Source: Pelosinus fermentans JBW45 (GTDB lineage: Bacteria; Bacillota; Negativicutes; DSM-13327). From it: a stretch of 64,000 bases of DNA. Of the stretch, positions 24,358 to 33,495 are shown piece by piece. The notes beneath the pieces are model-generated. The model made no database searches and was not told where the DNA came from. It worked only from the letters and a program-made list of their open reading frames with translations. The translations under genes and the position numbers were made by a program. The stretch spans positions 962,501-1,026,500 of the forward strand of contig NZ_CP010978.1 of NCBI RefSeq assembly GCF_000271665.2. Reading direction: 5' to 3'. How positions within the stretch are numbered: position 1 is the stretch's first letter; each line of letters opens with the position of its first letter.

Positions 24358-24857
24358 TGCAAATTGTATTGGCAAGAATTGATGATCGCTTAATTCACGG
24401 TCAGGTAGCAACCGGGTGGGCCAAAGTAACAGGGTGTGAACGTATTATTATTTGTGATGATGAGATTGCGGCAGATTCGGTTCGTTCTACATTAATCAAG
24501 CAGGCTGCACCGCCAGGTATTAGGGGCAGCGTAGTAGATATTGATAAAGCAATTCGCGCTTACAATAATCCTATATATGAAAATACAAAATGCTTATTGC
24601 TTTTCTCAAATCCTCTAAATGTACTTCGTCTCGTGGAGGGAGGAGTAGATATCAAAACGGTTAACATTGGTGGAATGAGTTTTAAAGAAGGAAAGAAACA
24701 AATTACCAGTGCCGTTTCTGTCAATGAGCAGGATATTGCTTCTTTTCAATCACTTCATCAGAAAGGCGTTGAGCTTGAAATTCGCAAAATCTCCTCAGAT
24801 AAAAAAGTGCTGTTAATGGATATTTTAAAATATCCATTAACAGCTAATATCAAATAG
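24357..24857 (+). CDS. PTS EIIB component, mannose/sorbose family
   Basis: The 166-aa protein begins 'MQIVLARIDDRLIHGQVATG', with the active-site His in RLIHGQV, followed by 'IIICDDEIAADSVRSTLIKQ' and 'VDIKTVNIGGMSFKEG'. All are standard for EIIB of the mannose class. It receives phosphate from EIIA and transfers it to the incoming sugar. The start overlaps the EIIA stop (TAATG). Confidence 0.93.
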   Translation: MQIVLARIDDRLIHGQVATGWAKVTGCERIIICDDEIAADSVRSTLIKQAAPPGIRGSVVDIDKAIRAYNNPIYENTKCLLLFSNPLNVLRLVEGGVDIKTVNIGGMSFKEGKKQITSAVSVNEQDIASFQSLHQKGVELEIRKISSDKKVLLMDILKYPLTANIK

Positions 24858-24901
24858 TTGAGAACGATTGTAACAATATATGTTATATGGAGGGAAATAT
24901 A

Positions 24902-25696
24902 ATGGAACTTAGTGTTTTACAGCTTATTGCCATTTTTATTGTATCGTGTATAGCAGGTATGGAAGGTATGGCAGAAGAGTTTCAGATGCATAGACCACTT
25001 CTTGCCTGTACGTTGATCGGTTTTATCTTAGGAGACTTAACAACAGGTATTATTATTGGTGGAACATTAGAGATGATTGCATTGGGATGGATGAACATTG
25101 GGGCCGCAGTAGCACCTGATTCGGCTTTGGCTGCGGTGATTTCGACTATTTTGGTTATAGCTGGACATCAAAGTATTGGAGCAGGCATTGCGATTGCAAT
25201 ACCCCTTGCTGCAGCCGGCCAAGTTTTGGGTATTTTATGTAGAACCCTGACTGTATTTTTCCAGCATAAAGCGGATGACTATGCAGAAGAAGGCAATCTT
25301 AGAGGAATCGATCTTTGTCATTTTGGGGCTATGGGAATACAAGCGCTCCGCGTAGCCATTCCGTCTATTCTTGTTGCTATGTATGTAGGAACTGGCGCTA
25401 TGCAGGCCATGCTTAATGCAATTCCTCCTGTTATTACAGGGGGATTACAGGTAGCTGGTGGATTTATCGTAGTTGTTGGGTATGCCATGGTTATTAACAT
25501 GATGAAAGCCCCTTATCTCATGCCTATTTTCTTTTTAGGTTTCGTATTTGCAGCATTTACAAACTTTAATCTGGTTGCTTTCGGCGTGATTGGTCTGGTA
25601 ATCGCTGCCGTTTATATCCAATTGAATCCCAAATATAACCAGAATCAAGCCTTTGCAGCGGTTGCTGGCACAGTAAGTGATGATGAACTTGACTAG
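24902..25696 (+). CDS. PTS EIIC component, mannose/sorbose family
   Basis: The 264-aa integral membrane protein forms part of the sugar channel. 'LLACTLIGFILGDLTTGIII' and 'GGTLEMIALGWMNIGAAVAP' are the classical EIIC-Man signature, and several long hydrophobic stretches follow. The ATG at 24902 lies behind TGGAGGG. It pairs with the EIID encoded 15 bp downstream. Confidence 0.93.
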   Translation: MELSVLQLIAIFIVSCIAGMEGMAEEFQMHRPLLACTLIGFILGDLTTGIIIGGTLEMIALGWMNIGAAVAPDSALAAVISTILVIAGHQSIGAGIAIAIPLAAAGQVLGILCRTLTVFFQHKADDYAEEGNLRGIDLCHFGAMGIQALRVAIPSILVAMYVGTGAMQAMLNAIPPVITGGLQVAGGFIVVVGYAMVINMMKAPYLMPIFFLGFVFAAFTNFNLVAFGVIGLVIAAVYIQLNPKYNQNQAFAAVAGTVSDDELD

Positions 25697-25711
25697 AGGG
25701 GGAATTTTATA

Positions 25712-26527
25712 ATGCAAAAGATTACATCAAAAGATTTTTTCTGGGTATTTCTACGGTCTAATTTTCATGCAGGTTCCTTTAATTTTGAAAGAATGCACGC
25801 TCTTGGTTTCTGTTTTCAAATGGTGCCGATTATTAAGCGGCTTTATGAAGGAGAAGAACGAAAAAAGGCTATGAAACGCCATCTTGAATTTTTTAATACA
25901 CATCCATACGCAGGTGCTCCCATTGTTGGAATTACAGCTTCTATGGAAGAGCAACGCGCGAATGGCCAGGATATTTCTGACAGCGTTATCAACGGTATCA
26001 AAGTTGGCATGATGGGACCGCTTGCCGGTGTTGGTGATCCAATCTTCTGGGGGACGCTTAGACCTCTCACAGCTGCTTTAGGTGCATCATTGGCGCTTAG
26101 CGGCAGTATCGGTGGACCACTTTTGTTTTTCCTTTTTTATAATGTAGTTCGGATAGTTGTTAGATGGTATGGTCTTAAATATGGTTATGCTAAAGGTACG
26201 GATATTGTAAAAGATCTAGCGGGTAATAAACTGCAAAAACTTACAGAAGGTGCTGCCATATTAGGATTATTTGTTATGGGCGCGCTCGTAAATAAATGGA
26301 CATCAGTGAATATACCGGTTGTTGTATCTCAGGTTACCATGCAGAATGGAAAAATAGCAACAACGACCATTCAAACTATCCTGGATCAGTTAATGCCAGG
26401 TCTTATTCCGCTTTTATTAACGTTTGTTTGCATGCATCTTTTAAAGAAGAACGTGAATGCAATTTGGATTATTTTTGGTCTCTTTGCAATAGGTATAGTT
26501 GGATTTTGGTTGGGGATTTTAAAGTAA
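25712..26527 (+). CDS. PTS EIID component, mannose family
   Basis: The 271-aa membrane protein has the EIID signature 'NFHAGSFNFERMHALGFCFQ', then 'HPYAGAPIVGITASMEEQRA' and 'VGMMGPLAGVGDPIFWGTLR'. A hydrophobic C-terminus follows. It completes the IIA-IIB-IIC-IID set; a bidirectional terminator follows the stop, ending the operon that began with manA. The sugar cannot be read from sequence; mannose-type hexoses are favoured by the linked manA. Confidence 0.93.
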   Translation: MQKITSKDFFWVFLRSNFHAGSFNFERMHALGFCFQMVPIIKRLYEGEERKKAMKRHLEFFNTHPYAGAPIVGITASMEEQRANGQDISDSVINGIKVGMMGPLAGVGDPIFWGTLRPLTAALGASLALSGSIGGPLLFFLFYNVVRIVVRWYGLKYGYAKGTDIVKDLAGNKLQKLTEGAAILGLFVMGALVNKWTSVNIPVVVSQVTMQNGKIATTTIQTILDQLMPGLIPLLLTFVCMHLLKKNVNAIWIIFGLFAIGIVGFWLGILK

Positions 26528-26559
26528 TATAGAGATAGTAAATCTAATTATGAAAAAAG

Positions 26560-26585
26560 CCATCCAGCTTGGATGGTCTTTTTTG
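26560..26585. terminator. Bidirectional terminator between PTS operon and spore-protein gene
   Basis: GCCATCCA and TGGATGGT form a hairpin with A-run on one side and T-run on the other, serving the two convergent genes. Confidence 0.85.
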
Positions 26586-26591
26586 ATTGAC

Positions 26592-26840
26592 TTATTGTTT
26601 ATGGTTGGTTGCTTCGGCAGCTTCTGCAGCTGCGTTTTCTGCCATTTGTTCTTCAGCCATTTCAATCATCATTTTAACTTTTTGACCACCGATTCGACCA
26701 CCAATTTTACCAACTTGACTAGTTGTTAATTCTCTATTGTGACCTTGATCTAGTGGTATGCCCAATTCCTCTGCTACTTCATGTTTATTAGGAAGTGTTG
26801 CATTCAGTTCCTGCATCGTATCAATTTTACCTTTGACCAT
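26592..26840 (-). CDS. Small acid-soluble spore protein, alpha/beta type
   Basis: The 82-aa protein contains 'HEVAEELGIPLDQGHNRELT' and 'TSQVGKIGGRIGGQKVKMMI', the two conserved blocks of alpha/beta SASPs, which coat and protect spore DNA. The C-terminal tail is unusually acidic and alanine-rich (EEQMAENAAAEAAEA). I chose the ATG at 26840, ten bases from GGGAG, over the GTG at 26849, which is too close. It should be expressed late in the forespore; this gene is one of the main reasons for calling the organism an endospore former. Confidence 0.9.
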   Translation of the reverse strand: MVKGKIDTMQELNATLPNKHEVAEELGIPLDQGHNRELTTSQVGKIGGRIGGQKVKMMIEMAEEQMAENAAAEAAEATNHKQ

Positions 26841-26985
26841 AGTAATCACGCTCCCGTTTTATAGATAGTTAATCTGATTAAAGTCTATTTAGTTCTGGAT
26901 GGTCTATCAATGATAGTATATCTATTCATTGCCTTAGTAATACGTTAGTTTGATTCAACGGTCGTTATTTCTCATTGTGATGCTG

Positions 26986-27663
26986 CTAATAATAGTTATA
27001 AATACCTTTTGCAATTGCTTCTGCTAATTTTCGTTGATATTCCGGTGATTGTAAGAGGGAGCGTTCTTCTAGATTCGTAATATAGCCAACTTCAATCAGC
27101 GCGGCAGGAATTTTGTTGCGGCGCAGCACAAAGTAATTGCCAGGATTGGCGGTTGGAGCGGATTTTATGACTTTACTGAGCTCATTTTGTATAGCATTTG
27201 CTAATGACTTACTGGGTTCTGATTTAGCATAATAAAAAACCTCTGGGCCTTGCCTTTTGGTATTAGAAGCAGCATTCGCGTGAAGACTAATAAATAAATC
27301 GGCATCCGATTCTTCGACCATTTCTACACGAGCAGCCAAGTCGCGATGGTAGCGTCCTTTGACTTTTTCGTTGTCGCATTCAGGACTAAGCTCAATATCC
27401 GCTTGACGGGAGAGTACTACTTTTGCGCCATACTGATGAAGAACATTTTTTAGCTCTAACGCTATGGGGAGGTTAATGTCTTTTTCAAGAACACCTGAAC
27501 GATTTGCACCAGTGTCAATGCCACCGTGGCCTGCATCCACGACAATGACTTTGCCCGATAGTTTATGAGCCCTATCATCGTGTGCATACAGTGTGCCGAT
27601 TACCAGTAGCGTAAATAACAAACATAAGATAATTTGTCTTTTGGCAATATAGAGAGTTCTCAC
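26986..27663 (-). CDS. cwlD: N-acetylmuramoyl-L-alanine amidase, CwlD-like
   Basis: The 225-aa Amidase_3 enzyme has an N-terminal signal/anchor (IILCLLFTLLVIGTLYA) and a single zinc amidase domain: 'KVIVVDAGHGGIDTGANRSG' (metal His), the catalytic Glu and second His around 'LEKDINLPIALELKNVL' and 'DADLFISLHANAASN', and 'IPAALIEVGYITNLEE'. Length and one-domain form match CwlD, which starts muramic-lactam formation in the spore cortex. Its neighbour is the spore protein gene. The GTG start follows AGAGGTGG. Other cell-wall amidases of this size cannot be excluded. Confidence 0.8.
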   Translation of the reverse strand: MRTLYIAKRQIILCLLFTLLVIGTLYAHDDRAHKLSGKVIVVDAGHGGIDTGANRSGVLEKDINLPIALELKNVLHQYGAKVVLSRQADIELSPECDNEKVKGRYHRDLAARVEMVEESDADLFISLHANAASNTKRQGPEVFYYAKSEPSKSLANAIQNELSKVIKSAPTANPGNYFVLRRNKIPAALIEVGYITNLEERSLLQSPEYQRKLAEAIAKGIYNYY

Positions 27664-27780
27664 ATCGCAACCACCTCTTACAGCTACATATATGCAAAAA
27701 AAGGTTTTATCAGTAGATTTATTAGCCTGGATGATTTTGGAACTTTATTCTTTTTAAATAAAATGTTGGAAAGGATCATT

Positions 27781-29214
27781 ATGCGCTCACGGATTATTTT
27801 CAAGATATTATTTGTCACAGCAGGGGTGGCTCTAGCTCTGTATTGCCTTAGTTCTATTTATTTCTATTATCAAGAAAAGCCTGAAGCAGATATGCAGCTT
27901 CCATCCCTGCCTATTGTACAAAAAGAGACTCGCTTATTAGTGATTGCTCCCCATTGTGATGATGAAGCACTTGGCTGCGGGGGGATGATTCATGATGTGA
28001 TACAAGCAGGCGGACAAGTCTTAGTCGTTGTTATGACTAATGGTGATGGGTTTACGATTGCTACAGAAGAAGAATTTCATCGCTTGTTTCTCACGCGTGC
28101 AGACTATGTGAATTCAGGATATACGCGTCAAAAAGAAACAATACAAGCCCTACAGCTGTTAGGTTTACCAGAAAAACAGATCCTTTTTCTCGGCTATCCC
28201 GATCGAGGTCTTGACCACCTATGGAAGGATAATTGGAATAAGGATCAACCATATCAATCCCGCTATACTGGCAGTGATCATTCACCTTACAACAATAGCT
28301 ATCAGAAAAATGCTCCTTATGCTGGGCAAGCCGTACTGGACAATTTGGAACAAATCATGCTTACGTTTAAGCCCAATGTTATAGCAGCACCACATCCTGC
28401 AGATGAGCACCCTGATCATGCTGCTGGGTGGGCTTTTGCTGCTGCGTCCATTGCAAAACTTAGCAGCAGTGGGAGGATATCAGGGGTACATTTGTACACC
28501 TATTTAGTCCATCGCCGCGATTTTCCTATACCACATGGGTATAAGACGGATGCGCTGCTATTACCGCCCAGACCTCTGTATCAGGCTCAGCATAGTAAAT
28601 GGCTAACCTATCCAATTGATTCTGACACTGAAGTTATAAAAGAGCAATCGATTAAAAAATATGTAAGCCAGACGAAAGTTCCCATTATGTCAAGTTTGCT
28701 GCACAGTTTCATACGCAAGAATGAATTGTTTGCAGATCCCAATATTCCTTATGTTGCACAAAAACCATCTAAGTCAGATCTAGCAAGTCTTAACGCTTGG
28801 TCAAATCAAGACCCCATTTTAGTGAATACGCGGGGGACAAGCATAATTGGTGCCTTAGAGTATAAAGGCAAGATATCCATCATTGACAGTTATGTACAAG
28901 GTAAGACAATTTGGCTGCATTTTCATATTCCCGGGTTTATAGGCAGGCAAAATCAATATAAGGTGTCTATTGTGGCCTTTGGTCTACAGAATAATAAAAC
29001 AATTCGGGAGAAGGATACAGTCTATTTTAGCGAGAGTGATACCAATTTATATACTGATGCGGTCATTCGATATCAAGACGATGTGATTATTAAGATCCCT
29101 TTAACCCAGATTCAGGTACCCAAGTTTTTCTTCATTCAGGTTGTGACAAAAAACAAGCATAGAGTTATGATTGACCAAACTGTTTGGCAGCCCGTCTTTC
29201 TTAGTAAATTTTAA
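27781..29214 (+). CDS. Membrane-anchored PIG-L family deacetylase
   Basis: The 477-aa protein has a signal anchor (ILFVTAGVALALYCLSSIYF) and then a LmbE/PIG-L N-acetylglucosaminyl deacetylase domain. The zinc site is 'LLVIAPHCDDEALGCGGMIH' and 'AAPHPADEHPDHAAGWAFAA'. A further roughly 200 residues with beta-rich character follow to the C-terminus. Such enzymes remove N-acetyl groups from sugars in glycans or small molecules, here probably outside the inner membrane. GGAAAGGAT precedes the ATG at 27781. It is divergent from cwlD. Confidence 0.85.
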   Translation: MRSRIIFKILFVTAGVALALYCLSSIYFYYQEKPEADMQLPSLPIVQKETRLLVIAPHCDDEALGCGGMIHDVIQAGGQVLVVVMTNGDGFTIATEEEFHRLFLTRADYVNSGYTRQKETIQALQLLGLPEKQILFLGYPDRGLDHLWKDNWNKDQPYQSRYTGSDHSPYNNSYQKNAPYAGQAVLDNLEQIMLTFKPNVIAAPHPADEHPDHAAGWAFAAASIAKLSSSGRISGVHLYTYLVHRRDFPIPHGYKTDALLLPPRPLYQAQHSKWLTYPIDSDTEVIKEQSIKKYVSQTKVPIMSSLLHSFIRKNELFADPNIPYVAQKPSKSDLASLNAWSNQDPILVNTRGTSIIGALEYKGKISIIDSYVQGKTIWLHFHIPGFIGRQNQYKVSIVAFGLQNNKTIREKDTVYFSESDTNLYTDAVIRYQDDVIIKIPLTQIQVPKFFFIQVVTKNKHRVMIDQTVWQPVFLSKF

Positions 29215-29224
29215 TCTTCTCTTT

Positions 29225-29249
29225 GGGATAGGCACAGGTGCATTGTCCC
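29225..29249. repeat. Degenerate REP-like element
   Basis: GGGATAGGCACAGGTGCATT followed by GTCCC is a diverged copy of the GGGACA family. The bases that follow (AAATTTAAAGGTGATATACT) resemble those after the element at 30716 (AATAAAGGTGCTATACT), so flanking DNA was duplicated as well. Confidence 0.5.
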
Positions 29250-29351
29250 CCAAATTTAAAGGTGATATACTATAATTATGGTAAAAAATAGAAAGAAATG
29301 AACAGTCATTTTTCAAAGTGAGATAAAGGATATGTTTTGGGGGGATGTAGA

Positions 29352-30707
29352 GTGAAAAATAGTATCCAAGGAAAAAGCATTGATGAATGGAAGTGCGAAC
29401 ATCCACTGTTGGAGCAGATTATCAGGACTCGTGAAGTGTTTTGGACAAACCCTCAGTATGTAAGTTGTAGTGACAGAATCATAACCCCAATTTTAGGCGA
29501 AGTTGATATCCAAGATGCAGAAAAAAGACTTCTTAGATTTGCTCCATATATTGCAAAGATATTCCCAAAAACTCGCGAAACAAAGGGGATCATTGAATCG
29601 CCTCTTGTGAATATTGATAAAATGAAAAAAGAGCTTATGGCGTTATATAATCAAGAGATTAGTGGCTCCTTATATCTTAAGTGCGATAGTCATCTGCCCA
29701 TTTCAGGGTCGGTTAAAGCACGAGGCGGTATTTATGAAGTATTGAAAATTGCTGAGGATATAGCAATTGAAAAAAAGATAGTAGTTGAAACAGATGACTA
29801 TACGATTCTTGCTAGTGAAAAATGTAGAGAGCTATTTTCCAGATATTCAATTGTTGTAGGATCGACAGGAAATTTAGGTCTTAGTATTGGTATTATGGGT
29901 GCTGTATTAGGGTTTAAAGTAGTTGTTCACATGTCATCAGATGCCAAACAGTGGAAGAAGGATTTGCTCAGAGAAAAAGGTGTTACTGTGGTGGAATATG
30001 ATTCAGATTATGGTCAAGCCGTTGAGGCAGGTAGAATCCAAGCACAACAGGAAGAAAATAGTTACTTTATTGATGATGAAAACTCTCAGAATCTATTTTT
30101 AGGTTATGCGGTTGCAGGCAAAAGGCTTAAACAACAGCTGGAGCACTTGCAGATTCTTGTTGACCAAGACCATCCATTGTTCGTCTATCTTCCTTGCGGC
30201 GTTGGGGGTGCACCTGGCGGTATTACTTTTGGCTTAAAGACCGTATTTCATGATCATGTTCATTGCTTTTTTGCAGAACCAACTCACTCTCCTGCCATGC
30301 TGCTGGGGCTTATGACGGGGTTGCATGACAAAGTATCGGCTCAAGAATTTGGAATTGACAATGTGACTGATGCAGATGGTCTTGCTGTTGGCAGACCGTC
30401 GGGATTTGTGGGGAAGACTCTTGAAAAGGATATTAGCGGTGTCTTTACCATACAAGATCAAGAATTGTATCGACTGCTCAAAAGACTGGCGGATTCCGAA
30501 GGAATCTATCTTGAGCCATCTGCATTAGCTGGTTTTGTTGGCCCCGTTAAATTATTTGCAGAATCTAAAGGCAAGCAATATTTAGAACAAAGCAATCTTA
30601 TATCTAAAATGAAAAATGCCACCCATATTGTCTGGGCCACTGGGGGGAGTATGGTTCCTAAAGAAATGATGAGTCATTTTTATAATAAAGATAAAACTGG
30701 GGAATAA
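29352..30707 (+). CDS. dsdA: D-serine ammonia-lyase
   Basis: The 451-aa PLP enzyme deaminates D-serine to pyruvate. The PLP lysine is in '[18 protein letters not shown]', the phosphate-binding glycine loop is near '[18 protein letters not shown]', and '[20 protein letters not shown]' is typical of the family. Length matches bacterial DsdA (about 440). The start is a GTG preceded by TTTGGGGGG; no closer ATG fits. It stands between REP-like elements with no DsdC or DsdX gene visible. Confidence 0.92.
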   Translation: MKNSIQGKSIDEWKCEHPLLEQIIRTREVFWTNPQYVSCSDRIITPILGEVDIQDAEKRLLRFAPYIAKIFPKTRETKGIIESPLVNIDKMKKELMALYNQEISGSLYLKCDSHLPISGSVKARGGIYEVLKIAEDIAIEKKIVVETDDYTILASEKCRELFSRYSIVVGSTGNLGLSIGIMGAVLGFKVVVHMSSDAKQWKKDLLREKGVTVVEYDSDYGQAVEAGRIQAQQEENSYFIDDENSQNLFLGYAVAGKRLKQQLEHLQILVDQDHPLFVYLPCGVGGAPGGITFGLKTVFHDHVHCFFAEPTHSPAMLLGLMTGLHDKVSAQEFGIDNVTDADGLAVGRPSGFVGKTLEKDISGVFTIQDQELYRLLKRLADSEGIYLEPSALAGFVGPVKLFAESKGKQYLEQSNLISKMKNATHIVWATGGSMVPKEMMSHFYNKDKTGE

Positions 30708-30715
30708 CCTTGCTT

Positions 30716-30742
30716 GGGACGAGGGGACAGGTTCGTTGTCCC
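30716..30742. repeat. REP-like element left of the tyrosine transposase
   Basis: GGGACGAGGGGACAG followed by GTTCGTTGTCCC. Its inverted complement matches the element at 31542 at 24 of 27 positions, so the two copies face each other across the transposase gene. Confidence 0.8.
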
Positions 30743-30781
30743 AGAAAAATAAAGGTGCTATACTGTAGTTGAGGTGATATC

Positions 30782-31540
30782 ATGCCAAGGCAGGCTCGTG
30801 AGAGAAGCAGAAGTGGAATCTATCATTTAATATTAAGAGGAATTAACAAACAAACTATATTTGAAAATGATGAAGATCGACAGAAGTTTATTGAAACGTT
30901 GGGGTATTACAAAATGGTTAGTAACTATATGTTGTATGGTTATTGCCTGATGGACAACCACATTCATTTATTGATACGAGAAAATGAAGAATCCATATCT
31001 CAAGTAATAAAACGAATCAGCAGCAGCTATGTATATTGGTATAATCAAAAATATGAAAGATGTGGACATTTGTTTCAGGAGCGTTTTAAAAGTGAAGTAA
31101 TAGAAACGGATGCATATTTTCTTATGGCATTGAGATATATTCATCAAAATCCGATAAAAGCAGGAATTGTTAAAGACATAAGAAAATACTTGTGGAGCAG
31201 CTATCATGAATATACTGGTACTCCTAGTATCATCAATATTGATTTTGCATTAGATATGTTTTCAGAGGATCGAAAAAAAGCGGCAGCATTATTTAAAGAC
31301 CACACTAAGGAGAAGAATTCGGATGCATGCTTAGACTATGAGGAACGGCTGTGTGTATCGGATAAAGAGGTCGTAGAGTATATGAAAGAATTAGGCATTG
31401 TTACAATTAGTGAATTGCAAAGACTGAAAAGAGAACAGCGAGATGATGTGATAAGAAAGATGAAAGAGCGCAAAGGTGTCACGATAAGGCAACTGGCAAG
31501 GGTAACTGGGATCTCAAAGAGTGTGATTGATAGGACGTAG
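30782..31540 (+). CDS. REP-associated tyrosine transposase (RAYT, Y1 family)
   Basis: The 252-aa HUH-type single-strand transposase has an N-terminal Y1_Tnp domain: 'RERSRSGIYHLILRGINKQT', the metal-binding HUH motif in 'YGYCLMDNHIHLLIRE', 'YVYWYNQKYERCGHLFQERF', and the catalytic Tyr in 'YFLMALRYIHQNPIKAG'. A C-terminal helix-turn-helix follows ('GVTIRQLARVTGISKSVIDR'), which RAYTs use to recognise REP hairpins. GAGGTGAT stands before the ATG. Inverted GGGACA palindromes lie on both sides, forming a REPtron-like unit. RAYTs are generally single-copy and domesticated; a dead relative is at 2119. Confidence 0.92.
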   Translation: MPRQARERSRSGIYHLILRGINKQTIFENDEDRQKFIETLGYYKMVSNYMLYGYCLMDNHIHLLIRENEESISQVIKRISSSYVYWYNQKYERCGHLFQERFKSEVIETDAYFLMALRYIHQNPIKAGIVKDIRKYLWSSYHEYTGTPSIINIDFALDMFSEDRKKAAALFKDHTKEKNSDACLDYEERLCVSDKEVVEYMKELGIVTISELQRLKREQRDDVIRKMKERKGVTIRQLARVTGISKSVIDRT

Positions 31541-31541
31541 T

Positions 31542-31568
31542 GGGACAGGGAACCTGTCCCCTTGTCCC
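31542..31568. repeat. REP-like element right of the tyrosine transposase
   Basis: GGGACAGGGAACCTG followed by TCCCCTTGTCCC lies directly after the transposase stop and just before the PucR gene start. It is the inverted partner of 30716-30742. Confidence 0.8.
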
Positions 31569-31600
31569 GGGACAATATGGAATTGACGGAGATGATGTGT

Positions 31601-33292
31601 GTGGCTGTCCAGGTAGCTGATTTGTTAAAATTGCCAACCTTCAGGCTATCCCATACCTTAGCGGGTGTGCGGGGACTTATCCGGGAAGTGGAATATATTG
31701 ATGTACTGGAACATCCTGATATTGATGTGCTTATCAAACCACGAGTCTTATATCTTACCAGTGGGTTTGCATTTCATGAAAATGAGCAGCTGCAGGAAAC
31801 CTTGATTGCTCATATGGAAGATATCGGAGCGGCCGGACTTGTTGTTGAGCCTGGCCGCTATCTGACCCTATTATCTTCTCAAATGATTGAAGAGGCTAAT
31901 CGCCTGCAATTTCCTATTGTAGAATTGCCTCAGGGGGCTGTGTTTGCCAATATTATTAGAGAAGGCCTGGAACAGATTTTCTTGCAGCAGAGCGCGATCT
32001 TAAGACGTTCTCAAGAAATCCAAAGGCAGCTTACTCAAGTAGCATTTTCCGGTGCTAATTTGCAGAAAATTTCACAAACCATTGCAAATTTGATGGGCAA
32101 TACCATCATTGTAGCGGATCAAAATTTTTCATTGCTTTCTTTTGCTTTTTGGGAAAAGGAGCATAAGAATCACAAACGAAAGGCGTATGTGGGAAGAACG
32201 TTGGATCAATATTTGTATAATCTGGAACGAACAGGCTTTATTGATAAAATACGTAAGACTAAGAAAGCGGACCGTGTGGAAGTCTTATTCAGTAAACAAG
32301 GCGAGCAGGCTTGGGTGGTGGTACCAGTTTTAGTCAACGATGAAATCCTTGGATACATCGCCGTATTGGAGGATTACCATCGAATGCGAGAAGAAGACTG
32401 GGGGGCATTGGTACAGGCTGCTACTGTAACCGGAATGGCCATTTATAAACAGGTAGTGGAGGAAGAGGTTGCCCGCCGTCAGCGCAATGATTTTTTATTT
32501 CATGTACTGGAAGGGCAGCTGCCCCTAGGTCAGGAAGTAGTAGAACAGGCGAAATCGTTACAGATCTCTTTACATACGACGTGGAGCATAATCCAGATTG
32601 AATTGGTTAATTTAGAGGAATATCGTCGGAGGCATTTTGCCGACAGTGTTCAAGAAGAGGCAGCTAGCAGACAGCGGGATCTGGCGATACTAATCGATCA
32701 ATTAACAGCGAAACAAAAGGATTTAATAGTAGCTTGCAAGCAGGAGTGGATCACGGTTCTTTGCCCAATGACGGTCAATAGCCACGCTCGGGAGCAGGCT
32801 ATGCAGCGGGTAGAGGTAATCAAGCAGGAATTACAGCGATTTGCTCCGGAGCTTGAAATTGCGGTAGGAGTGAGCCGGGTTTGCGAAGACTACAGGCAGC
32901 TGCCTTTGGCTTATCGTGAGGCCAAGGAGACTCTGGAGATCGGACGAAATTTAGATCCACTGGCAAGGGTATATTGCTTTTGGGATTTAGGGGTGTATCA
33001 AATTCTTACAAAGCTAAAGGATATGCCAGAGTTGAAGGAATACTATGAGGCGATTTTAGGCAGGTTTGATCAATTGGATACCTTGACACGGAGTGAATTT
33101 GTAAAAACGTTGGAGGCATATTTCATTGCCAATGGAAACATTTTCAAAGCCGCTCAACTCTTATATCTTCATCGCAACAGTATGACGTATCGATTGAAGA
33201 GGATTCAGGATTTATTGGGAGTGGATTTGGACGATTCGGAAGTTCGCTTTAATTTGCAATTGGCACTCAAGATACGGAAGGTTTTTCCTTAA
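31601..33292 (+). CDS. PucR-family transcriptional regulator
   Basis: The 563-aa regulator has the three PucR parts: an N-terminal ligand-sensing PucR domain ('VADLLKLPTFRLSHTLAGVR'), a central GAF-like/GGDEF-like region, and a C-terminal HTH_30 ('ANGNIFKAAQLLYLHRNSMT', 'YRLKRIQDLLGVDLDD'). PucR proteins control purine, amino-acid or peptide catabolism. I chose the GTG at 31601, which follows CGGAGATGATGT; earlier in-frame starts lie inside the REP element. It precedes the OPT/aminopeptidase genes on the same strand and is the natural candidate for their regulator. Confidence 0.88.
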   Translation: MAVQVADLLKLPTFRLSHTLAGVRGLIREVEYIDVLEHPDIDVLIKPRVLYLTSGFAFHENEQLQETLIAHMEDIGAAGLVVEPGRYLTLLSSQMIEEANRLQFPIVELPQGAVFANIIREGLEQIFLQQSAILRRSQEIQRQLTQVAFSGANLQKISQTIANLMGNTIIVADQNFSLLSFAFWEKEHKNHKRKAYVGRTLDQYLYNLERTGFIDKIRKTKKADRVEVLFSKQGEQAWVVVPVLVNDEILGYIAVLEDYHRMREEDWGALVQAATVTGMAIYKQVVEEEVARRQRNDFLFHVLEGQLPLGQEVVEQAKSLQISLHTTWSIIQIELVNLEEYRRRHFADSVQEEAASRQRDLAILIDQLTAKQKDLIVACKQEWITVLCPMTVNSHAREQAMQRVEVIKQELQRFAPELEIAVGVSRVCEDYRQLPLAYREAKETLEIGRNLDPLARVYCFWDLGVYQILTKLKDMPELKEYYEAILGRFDQLDTLTRSEFVKTLEAYFIANGNIFKAAQLLYLHRNSMTYRLKRIQDLLGVDLDDSEVRFNLQLALKIRKVFP

Positions 33293-33495
33293 AAATAAAA
33301 TACTGATTCATTTTAATTAGAATTAGTATAAAACCAAAGTATGTATAATGAGCACGCTAAAGATATAGTACGTTGTAACTTTGTAACAAGTGTACTATGT
33401 TTTTCTTTGTGCCATAGTGACAATGACATATATTCCCTCTAAGAAGTATGATTATTCTGCCAGTATTGTAATACTAATTTAAGGGGGGATAGTCG

